DNA of 64,000 bases from VRUE01 sp963742535 (lineage in GTDB: Bacteria; Actinomycetota; Thermoleophilia; Solirubrobacterales; 70-9): positions 2,480,001-2,544,000 of the forward strand of contig CAVUMC010000002.1 of NCBI GenBank assembly GCA_963742535.1, given 5' to 3'. Each line of letters begins with the position of its first letter. Positions within the stretch are counted from its first letter, which is position 1. Both the position numbers and the translations under genes were made by a program. The notes under the pieces were generated by a model that had not been told where the DNA came from, searched no databases, and saw nothing but the letters and a program-made list of their open reading frames with translations. Below, in pieces: positions 16,899 to 24,041 of this stretch.

Positions 16899-17630
16899 AT
16901 GAGCGCGGACGACCGTCCAACTCTGCTGGCGATCCAGCACGTGCCCTGGGAGACGCCGCACCGGATCCTCGATGCCTGTGGCGCTCTCGACGTGCACACA
17001 GTCAAACCGCTGGCGGGTCAGGCGCTGCCTGATCACGACGAGGTCGCGGGAGCCGTCGTCATGGGCGGCCCGATGAACGTCAACGAAGTCGACGCTCATC
17101 CCGAGCTGGGGACGGAGCGCGAGTGGCTGGCCGAGGCGGCGCGCCGCGAATTGCCAGTGCTCGGCATCTGTCTCGGCGCGCAACTCCTGGCCCGCGCATT
17201 GGGGGCCGAGGTGAGGCCGGGGGAGGGGCCGGAGCTGGGCTATGCCCCGGTCGAGGTCCTCGATTCCGACGACCCGATCGTCGGCAACCTCGCCCCGAGC
17301 ACGCCGGTCCTGCACTGGCACGGCGACGTCTTTGATCTCCCTGCGGGCGCGACCCACCTAGCCCGTTCAAGCCGAACGGAGGTTCAGGCCTTCCGCCACG
17401 GCAACGCCTGGGGCGTCCTCTTCCACCCCGAGTCCGACTTCGCCCTGCTTGAGGCCTGGCTGGCGGTGCCGGAGATGATCAGCGAAGCTCGCCGGGCCCT
17501 GGGGGACGCCGGCGCTGCCGCGCTTCCACGCGAAGCAGAAGCGGCCGAGGCCGATCTGCTCAAGCGCACGACACCGGGCCTAGAGGCTTTCGCCGCCCTG
17601 GTCGTAGGCCAGAGCGGCGGTGCAAGGTGA
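16899..17630 (+). CDS. Class I glutamine amidotransferase (GATase1) protein
   Basis: 243 residues with the GMP-synthase-like amidotransferase fold: nucleophile C91 in GICLGAQLLA, and the H/E pair in LFHPESD near residue 170. No synthetase domain is attached, so it may hydrolyse glutamine for a partner or act as a gamma-glutamyl hydrolase-type enzyme. The C-terminal 70 residues are helical and less typical. Its stop codon is 2 nt from the 3' end of the oppositely oriented tRNA-His gene. Confidence 0.85.
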   Translation: MSADDRPTLLAIQHVPWETPHRILDACGALDVHTVKPLAGQALPDHDEVAGAVVMGGPMNVNEVDAHPELGTEREWLAEAARRELPVLGICLGAQLLARALGAEVRPGEGPELGYAPVEVLDSDDPIVGNLAPSTPVLHWHGDVFDLPAGATHLARSSRTEVQAFRHGNAWGVLFHPESDFALLEAWLAVPEMISEARRALGDAGAAALPREAEAAEADLLKRTTPGLEAFAALVVGQSGGAR

Positions 17631-17632
17631 GG

Positions 17633-17704
17633 GGCGACCAGAGGGAATCGAACCCTCATTGTCGCGACCACAACGCGAAGTTCTACCGTTGAACTATGGC
17701 CGCC
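17633..17704 (-). tRNA. tRNA-His (GUG)
   Basis: Read on the minus strand from 17704: an extra G at position -1 pairing with C73 (17633), acceptor GCGGCCA/TGGTCGC, anticodon loop TTGTGGT with anticodon GTG, and T arm GAGGG-TTCGATT-CCCTC. The -1 G is the identity element of tRNA-His. Confidence 0.96.
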
Positions 17705-17859
17705 ACGATGCCGGGCCAGCATAGCGACGGAGGCGTCCGACGGACGCGCAGGCGGGGGCCTGGAAGGGCTCCACGCGGGTGGCGCCCGCTCGGATCTGTA
17801 GAAAGCCGGTGAACAGCAGGCCGGTTGAGGCCTCACGCCCGCTACATGAGGAGATGAAG

Positions 17860-18144
17860 ATGGCAGTCACGACGAAGGATGATTTGGCAAAGCTGGTGGC
17901 CGAGCGGACCGGGCTGCAGGCCGGACAGGCCAAGCAGGCAGTGGATGCGACGATCGAAGAGATCACCGCTCAGCTCGCGGCTGGCAACGAGGTGAAATTC
18001 ACCGGCTTCGGCAAATTCTCAACCGTCGCCCGCCCGGCTCGCGAAGGCCGCAATCCGCAGACCGGCGAGTCGATGCAGATCGCTGCCAAAACGGCTGCGA
18101 AGTTCAGCCCCGGAGCCGAGCTGAAGAAGGCCGTCAACGGCTAA
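17860..18144 (+). CDS. hup: HU-family DNA-binding protein
   Basis: 94 residues from ATG 17860; AGGAG at about 17849-17853 gives ideal spacing to this start rather than to ATG 17854. Typical HU: helical N-terminus (KDDLAKLVAERTGL), EVKFTGFGKFS, the DNA-embracing arm with RNPQTGESMQI, and a short C-terminal helix. It compacts and bends chromosomal DNA as a dimer. It has no lysine-rich tail, unlike mycobacterial HupB. Single-gene transcript. Confidence 0.95.
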   Translation: MAVTTKDDLAKLVAERTGLQAGQAKQAVDATIEEITAQLAAGNEVKFTGFGKFSTVARPAREGRNPQTGESMQIAAKTAAKFSPGAELKKAVNG

Positions 18145-18212
18145 GCGGTTCGAGTTGCCCGGCGCCGACCAGGATCTCCGAGACGGCGCCGGGCTAGCGA
18201 GTACCGCCGCGG

Positions 18213-18464
18213 CTAGCGCAGCTCATCGAGCGACTTGACCTCGAGGTCAAAGGGCTCGTCGGCGGCACGGCGGCGGCGGTAGGGGGAGACGATGACGCGG
18301 TGGGTTTCGCCGCAGGGGCAGGGGATCTCGACCGGGCTGGTGTCGGAGGCGGGGTCGGTATCGACCTTGAGTCGACGGAGGGTGCCGGTTGCTTTGCAGC
18401 CGAAGGAGATCACCCAGCCGTAGTCGGGCCTTTCCTGTCTTTTCGATTTGTGGGGGGCGGGCAT
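18213..18464 (-). CDS. Small zinc-ribbon-like protein
   Basis: 83 residues from ATG 18464, with GGGAGG about 8 nt upstream supporting the start. The sequence has three cysteines (SFGCKATG and IPCPCGETH) plus a histidine spaced like a zinc ribbon, and an acidic C-terminus (DEPFDLEVKSLDEL). The N-terminal 16 residues are basic. It probably binds zinc and perhaps nucleic acid; no named family is recognised. Divergent from the SUMF1-like gene, whose start is 80 bp away. Confidence 0.6.
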   Translation of the reverse strand: MPAPHKSKRQERPDYGWVISFGCKATGTLRRLKVDTDPASDTSPVEIPCPCGETHRVIVSPYRRRRAADEPFDLEVKSLDELR

Positions 18465-18543
18465 CGGCACATCCTCCCTGTTGAGGGAGACGGACGCTCG
18501 CACCGCGAAAGGGGATCTATCCAAAGCTGCGAAGAGAGGCGCC

Positions 18544-19830
18544 ATGCAAACCCACCCGGCGCTTGTCGCCTTCCGCGGGCGCCTGGCGCCGGCGCTGATC
18601 GTTCTGGCTCTCCTCGCCCTCGCCCTGCCGGCGGGTGCACTGGCTAAGAAGTCGGCGTCCCCTGTCCTTACGTTCAAAGTGATGGAGGTGGGCGCTCCCG
18701 GCAATCCGGCGGCCGCCATCGTGCCCTTCACGAACGCGATCTACCGCTCCTGCGAAGAAGCGCCCGCACCGAAAAATCCGAAGCGCAGCCCCAAGTGCAT
18801 GACGGTCGGCGGCGTCGGCTACGACTATGGGATCGGCAAGCTCGAGGTGACCGTCGCTCAGTGGGTGACGTTCCTCAACACGGCCGACCCGCTTGGCCGC
18901 AACCGCCGCAACCTCTACAGCGAAAACGAGAGCGGGGCGGCTTGGCCCCGGTTCGGACAGATCAACTTCAACGCCGGCGCTTCCACCGGCCACCACTACT
19001 CACTGGCAGCGCCGGAATGGGCCGACAAGCCCTACGGGTTCGCCAACTTCCTGCGCGCGGCGCGCTTCGCCAACTCGCTCTACAACGGCAGGCTGCTGAC
19101 CAAGATCAGCGGCACCGAAGGTCCCTACGGCTTCACCACCTACAAGGTGCGGCTCTCGCCGCAGACGGAGCGGGGGATGTACGACATGAGGAACCCGAAG
19201 ACGACCCGCAAGCAGAAGACGGGCTTCGTCATCCCCAGCCAAGACGAGTGGATCAAGGCCGCCTACTACGACCCGGCGGGCAAGGGCACTTACTCCTACT
19301 GGCAGTACCCGACCAATCCGGGCCTTTTCGGCTCCGAAGAACAGGCACCCAAGGAAGCCACGCTCGACCCCGCGACCGGCGACGTCACCAACTCCTCGAC
19401 CCAGCCGCTGTCGATTTACCACAACCCGAAAGCCACGACTCCGGCGCCGAGCTGGTGCCCCTCGAACCAGACGACGGAAGCCTGTGCTGTCGACAATCCC
19501 CTCGGCCTCTCGGCGGAAAGCTACGGGAAGGCCTACACGAGCAGCCTCGGCACGGTCGGCCAGGCGGGCACCCTCTCGCCGTGGGGCACGCTCGACCAGG
19601 GCGGCAACGCGGTCGAGTGGACCGACACGATCACCGCACCTCCGTTCGGGGTCAAAGGCAAGCGGATCTGGCGACGGCTGCACGGCGGCATCTCCAACGC
19701 GCCCGCCTACCAGCTCTGGCTTTCGGCGGTTGGTCTGCAGCCACAGAACAACACCTTCTTCACCGCGACCTACCCGTGGCTTGGGCTGCGGATCGGCGTG
19801 GTGGGTGATCTGAAACTGGGCAAGCACTGA
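18544..19830 (+). CDS. Secreted SUMF1/FGE-fold protein lacking active-site cysteines
   Basis: 428 residues from ATG 18544. Signal peptide (about 1-36, ending GALA-KK), then the formylglycine-generating-enzyme fold: YDYGIGKLEVTVAQWVTFLN, FANFLRAARFANSLYNG, GFVIPSQDEWIKAAYY and GGNAVEWTDT. In true FGE the C-terminal block carries two catalytic cysteines after a GG motif; here the block is LHGGISNAPAYQLWLSA with no cysteine. It is therefore unlikely to make formylglycine and may be a binding protein of this fold. It lies just upstream of the beta-propeller and sulfatase genes in the same direction. Confidence 0.78.
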   Translation: MQTHPALVAFRGRLAPALIVLALLALALPAGALAKKSASPVLTFKVMEVGAPGNPAAAIVPFTNAIYRSCEEAPAPKNPKRSPKCMTVGGVGYDYGIGKLEVTVAQWVTFLNTADPLGRNRRNLYSENESGAAWPRFGQINFNAGASTGHHYSLAAPEWADKPYGFANFLRAARFANSLYNGRLLTKISGTEGPYGFTTYKVRLSPQTERGMYDMRNPKTTRKQKTGFVIPSQDEWIKAAYYDPAGKGTYSYWQYPTNPGLFGSEEQAPKEATLDPATGDVTNSSTQPLSIYHNPKATTPAPSWCPSNQTTEACAVDNPLGLSAESYGKAYTSSLGTVGQAGTLSPWGTLDQGGNAVEWTDTITAPPFGVKGKRIWRRLHGGISNAPAYQLWLSAVGLQPQNNTFFTATYPWLGLRIGVVGDLKLGKH

Positions 19831-19884
19831 GCCTCGGTGGCCCGGCGACGAAGGTGTCCGCCGGGCCGCATAGGTTGCCCGCCG

Positions 19885-21353
19885 ATGAGTTCTGTTGGGG
19901 GGCGCATATTCACGGTGCTGGCTGCTTGCTTTGCCGCGCTCGTGCTCGCCTCCGGTGCGTACGCGGGGCCGAAGCAGCAGGCCCCCGAAAAACAGCAGGC
20001 GCCGAAACAGGCAGCGACGAAGCAGCCGCAGGCGGAATCGAAAAAGGCGCAGCCGGGGACGCTGACCCAGCTCGCGGGCAAGCACGGCTGCCTGGTCGAT
20101 CGTTCCGCCAAGGCGGGCACTTGTGGTCAGGCGCGGGCGCTGAATGGAGCCGGGCCGTTCATGGGCTCCCGGGCGATCGCGATCAGCCCCGACGGCAAGA
20201 ACGTCTACGTCGCTTCCTCGCAGAGCGATGCGATCGCGATCTTCACCCGTGACCGCCAGACCGGCGTCCTCAGGCAGGCGAAGAAGGCAGCCGGCTGTGT
20301 CGCCGCTAAACGCGCCTACGGCTGCGCCGGTGCGATCGGCCTCGACGAACCAAACTCGGTCGCAATAAGTCCCAACGGTCGCAACGTCTACGCGACCTCG
20401 CGCGCCGGCAACTCAGTCACGGCCTTCGTCCGCAACCCGAAGACTGGCGCGCTGCGCCAGTTGCCACCGCCGCTTGCCGGCTGCATCTCCGGGCTGCCGA
20501 TTCCCGGCTGCGCGAGTGGCCTGGCGCTCGTCACCCCCGACGTCGTGATCATCAGTCCCGACGGCAACAACGTCTACGTCGGCTCCTTCTTCGGCAATGC
20601 TGTTGCCGCCTTCGCTCGCAACCCGGCGACGGGTGCGCTGACGCAGCTGGCGGGTAGTGCCGGCTGCATCGCCGAGGCGACCGCGGGCTGCGCGACCGGC
20701 ATCGCCCTCAACTCGGTCGAGGGACTGGCGATAAGTCGCCAACGGAGCCAACGTCTACGCGGCGACTGCGCTCTCGAATGCGGTGGTGACGCTGTCGCGC
20801 GACCCCAGCACCGGTGCCCTGTCCCAGGCGAGCGACGGCAGCGGTTGCATCGTCGAGAGCGCACTCACCGGTTGCACTCTGGGACGCGAGCTCGGCGGCG
20901 CCAACGCGGTCGCGGTCAGCCCCGACGGCGACGGGGTCTACGTGACCTCTCTGTTCAGCAACAGCGTCACCTCCTTCAGCCGCAATACATCGAGCGGCGC
21001 CCTGACCCAGATGGAAGGGACCGGTGGCTGCCTGATCTACCTGCGCTCCGCCGGCTGCTCCTTCGGCCGCGCTCTGTCGGCGCCGGAGGGCCTGGCGCTC
21101 TCGCCCAACGGCAAGAACGTCTACGTCGCCGCCTTCAAGACCGGGGCGATCGCCGTGCTCAACCGCGGCAAATCCGGGCTCGGTTGCGCAGAAGCCCGGC
21201 GTTGCCGGTTGTCTGGCGCCGCGCTCGCTGTCCGGTTGCACGCCGGCGCGGGCGCTGAAGGGCGTCAGCTCGATCGCGCTCAGCCCTGATGGCCGTTATC
21301 TCTACTCGACCTCGTTCGAAAGCGACGCGGTCGACGTCTTCAGGAGGAACTGA
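19885..21353 (+). pseudogene. Secreted beta-propeller protein, two frameshifts
   Basis: Starts at ATG 19885 with a signal peptide (to about AYA-GPK) and a Q/K/A-rich linker. Then come about seven repeats of the form ISPDGKNVYVASxxSxAIAIFTRDxxTGxLxQ separated by cysteine pairs (AAGCVAAKRAYGCAGA), the lactonase/YVTN-like propeller pattern. The frame shifts by one base near 20735 (ISxNGANVYAAT) and again near 21180 (GKSGL...QKPGVAGCLAP); the last frame ends at TGA 21351-21353, which overlaps the sulfatase ATG. With both single extra bases removed, the product is intact, about 488 residues. Confidence 0.75.
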
Positions 21354-22998
21354 TGAGTGAGCAGGACGAGCGGCGCGACGACGAGCAGCAGGGCGGCCTG
21401 ACGCGCAAGCAGGTGCTCGGCGCCGGGGCCAGTGCCGCGGCTGCGGCGCTGCTCGCCCAGGGTGCCGGGGTGGAGCGGGCGCTCGGTGCCGGCAAAGGTG
21501 GCCGGCGCAACGTCGCCGGGATGAACATCGTCCTCATCCTCACCGACCAGGAGCGGGCGATCCAGCACTTCCCGCCCAACTGGCTGCGGCAGAACCTGCC
21601 GGGGATGCGGCGGCTGCGCCAGCACGGGGTCAGCTTCGAACGCGCCTTCACCAACGCCTGCATGTGCTCGCCGGCCCGCTCGACCCTGATGTCCGGTTAC
21701 TTCCCGGCCCAGCACGGGGTCAAGTACACGCTCGAGGAAGACATGCCCTTACCCGGAATACCCGTACCAGGCGGAACTGCCGCGGCCGCCGGCAGATGCT
21801 CGAACCTGGCCACGGTGATGAAAGCCGCCGGCTACAACGTCATCTACAAGGGCAAGTGGCACTGCTCGAAGCCGGCGGAGAAAGAAAACGCACAAGCCCT
21901 CCGACCTCGAGCGCTACGGCTTCACCCGCTGGAACCCGCCCGACGCGGGTGCCAACCAGAGCGTCCCCGAGGCCGGCGGCGGCTTCATCGACAACGACGG
22001 TCGCTTCATCGAATCGGTCGGCTCACCGGAGGCGGGTGACGAGGGCGTGATGCAGTACCTGAGCTCGGCCGCGGCCCAGCAGCAGCCCTTCTTCCTGGTG
22101 ATCTCGCTGGTCAATCCGCACGACGTCCTCTTCTACCCGAGCAAGACTTTCGAAGAAGCCGGCTACGACGACTCCTGGATCCAGGGTGACATCAACGTGC
22201 CGGAGACCAACGACGAAGACCTCTCGACCAAGCCCTCGGTGCAGGAACAGTTCCTGCAAAATCTTCAACCTCACCGGCAAGCCGAAGACGGAAAAGGAAA
22301 AGCGCGCCTACCTGAACTACTACGGCAACCTGATGCGCTCTTCCGACAACTACATAGTCAACGTGCTGAACAAACTCGAAGAGGCCGGCCTCTACGACGA
22401 CACGCTGATCGTGCGCACGGCAGACCACGGCGAGATGGGGCTGACCCACGGCGGCATGCGCCAGAAGAACTTCAACTTCTACGAGGAGGCGACGCGGGTG
22501 CCGCTCGTCTACTCCAACCCGAAGCTGTTCCCGACGCCGCAGAGCACCGACGCGCTGGTCTCCCACGTCGACTTCCTGCCCACCCTGGCCAGCCTCGCCG
22601 GCGCGCCCAAATCGGCTCGCTCCAACTGGCAGGGGGTGGACTACTCGACGCTGGTGCTGAAACCGAAGACGGCGAAACCCGTCCAGGACTACGTCGTTTT
22701 CACCTACGACGACATCCAGTCGGGACAGAAGAACGGGCCTTACCCAAAACCGCCGAACCACATCGTCTCGATCCGCGAAGGCCGCTGGAAGCTCGCCAAG
22801 TACTACGACAGCAGCAAGAAAAACCCAAAGCCGACGCAGTGGGAGATGTACGACCTGAAGACGGACCCGCTGGAGAAGAAGAACCTCGCCTTCGAAGGCT
22901 ACGAACGCTCCGAGCGCGAGGAGGCACAGTTCCAGCGCCTGAAACTCAAGCTGGCCAAGGTCGAAAAGACGCGCCTGCAGCCGTTGCGATCCCACTAG
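21353..22998 (+). pseudogene. Arylsulfatase-type sulfatase, two frameshifts
   Basis: ATG 21353 overlaps the propeller stop (TGATG). The N-terminus is a Tat-like leader (LTRKQVLGAGASAAAAALLA). The sulfatase signature C105-S-P-A-R follows NIVLILTDQ, so the nucleophile would be a cysteine-derived formylglycine. KGKWHCSKP, TLIVRTADHGEMGLTHGG and REGRWKLAKYYD are the metal-site and C-terminal blocks. The frame moves by one base at an A-run near 21889 (GAAAGAAAACG) and again near 22256 (GCAAAATC). Repairing both gives a full-length enzyme of about 547 residues. Broken as written, but recently so, or a base-calling artefact. Confidence 0.8.
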
Positions 22999-23894
22999 TC
23001 GAGCGTCAGCTCGCTCATCAGCAGGTCAACTATTCCCTGCATCGAAAGATAGAGGCTTGGCGGGGCGCTCTTCTCGAGGTAGCGGCGGTAGCGGCGATGA
23101 GCGATAACGAGCCCGGCGTATGCCGCCGTATGCAAGATCGCAGCTACGGATACGGGCACCGCGGCGCAGGAGGCATATCCGGCGGCAAGGCGCTCCACGC
23201 GGGATAGGCCAAGGGTCTCCCCGCAGCAGTGCGAAAGACTTGCCATTGCGAGGTCGATCTCGGGCAGGTCAAGGGCCGCCTCCTCCCAGTCGAGCAGCAC
23301 GAGGCTTCCCTCCTCAGTAACGACAATGTTGTCGCGGAAGGGATCGCCATGGGTGAGGCGGTGAAGTGCATTGACCTGGACGGCATCGGCGGTTTGCCGA
23401 TGACGGAGCAAAGCCCAGCTCGCGAAAGGGTCGCCGCTGGATTCCTTCAGCCGACATAGGTCCGTCTCATCGAGACGAACTGTCGGTGGCACGTCGCGCT
23501 CGAGGTCTGAGTCGTGAATTTTGGCGAGCAGGATTCCCAGCTGAAATATCTCCGATTCGTTGAGCGGCCGCTCGTAGGAGCCCGGTACGAAGGACGTCAT
23601 GACCACCGGTTTTTCGTTATGGAGATGGGACCACTTCCCCTGAAGCGTTTTTCTTGGCGGGGCGGTCGGCAAACCACGGTCAATCGTCTGCTGCAGGAAT
23701 GAGCCGTAAGCCTCGGCGAAGGTGGAGCCCTGCTGCTCCAGGACGGTTGCCACAAAGCGCCCATCCGTTGCGGCGATCAGGTAGCTGGTGTTCTTGGCGC
23801 CCCCCTTGATGTGGTGGGCCGAGAGGACTTTGAGTCCGAATGCACCACCCAGCTCATCGAGGGCGTGCCGGTCAATGGGCGTGAGTAGGGCCAT
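22995..23894 (-). CDS. APH/homoserine-kinase-like phosphotransferase
   Basis: 299 residues of the aminoglycoside-phosphotransferase/homoserine-kinase-II fold. Catalytic loop HGDPFRDN (182-189), metal-binding LDWEEA (201-206, replacing the usual DFxxA), and an N-terminal lobe with KGGAKNTSYLI. ThrB2-type homoserine kinases share the HGDxFRDN pattern, so a small hydroxyl- or amine-bearing metabolite is likely. Gene order gives no threonine pathway context. It ends 4 nt inside the sulfatase stop (convergent) and is divergent from the large ATPase gene, with which it shares a 147-bp control region. Confidence 0.78.
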   Translation of the reverse strand: MALLTPIDRHALDELGGAFGLKVLSAHHIKGGAKNTSYLIAATDGRFVATVLEQQGSTFAEAYGSFLQQTIDRGLPTAPPRKTLQGKWSHLHNEKPVVMTSFVPGSYERPLNESEIFQLGILLAKIHDSDLERDVPPTVRLDETDLCRLKESSGDPFASWALLRHRQTADAVQVNALHRLTHGDPFRDNIVVTEEGSLVLLDWEEAALDLPEIDLAMASLSHCCGETLGLSRVERLAAGYASCAAVPVSVAAILHTAAYAGLVIAHRRYRRYLEKSAPPSLYLSMQGIVDLLMSELTLD

Positions 23895-23952
23895 CGCTTG
23901 GAATCGCCGCCGACCACAGACGCATCATTTTGGGCGACTAGTACAAACATTC

Positions 23953-23975
23953 TAGTTCACAGCATGATTGAACTA
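23953..23975. promoter_or_regulatory. Inverted repeat TAGTTCA-N9-TGAACTA in divergent promoter region
   Basis: Perfect 7-bp arms with a 9-nt spacer between the phosphotransferase and ATPase genes. The right arm overlaps TTGAAC (23968-23973), which with TAGGAT (23992-23997) 18 nt further on makes a plausible promoter reading towards the ATPase gene. A bound repressor would cover the -35 box. The region also has four CTAG tetranucleotides (23938, 23952, 23991, 24029), a rare word in GC-rich genomes. Confidence 0.45.
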
Positions 23976-24021
23976 ACACTCAAATTCATACTAGGATTCC
24001 GGCCCTTCATGTCTACCTCCT

Positions 24022-24040
24022 GCGATAACTAGGAATTATC
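24022..24040 (+). repeat. Left copy of 19-bp inverted repeat (IRL)
   Basis: GCGATAACTAGGAATTATC, perfectly repeated in inverse orientation at 28002-28020. The sequence is itself an imperfect palindrome: CGATAA and TTATCG arms flank a 7-nt centre in this copy. The ATPase ATG (24042) begins two bases after the repeat, and AGGA inside the repeat is placed like its Shine-Dalgarno. Confidence 0.85.
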
Positions 24041-24041
24041 G

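Noticed and set aside
17207..17357. N-terminal extension of the secreted protein gene (in-frame opening from 16625 to 17357)
   Set aside because: It is antisense to the intact glutamine amidotransferase gene, has arginine/proline-rich shadow composition, and a proper signal peptide begins at 16625.
21880..22260. Programmed ribosomal frameshifting in the sulfatase
   Set aside because: No classical slippery heptamer plus pseudoknot pattern is clear, and two successive shifts plus two in the neighbouring gene make programmed events unlikely.
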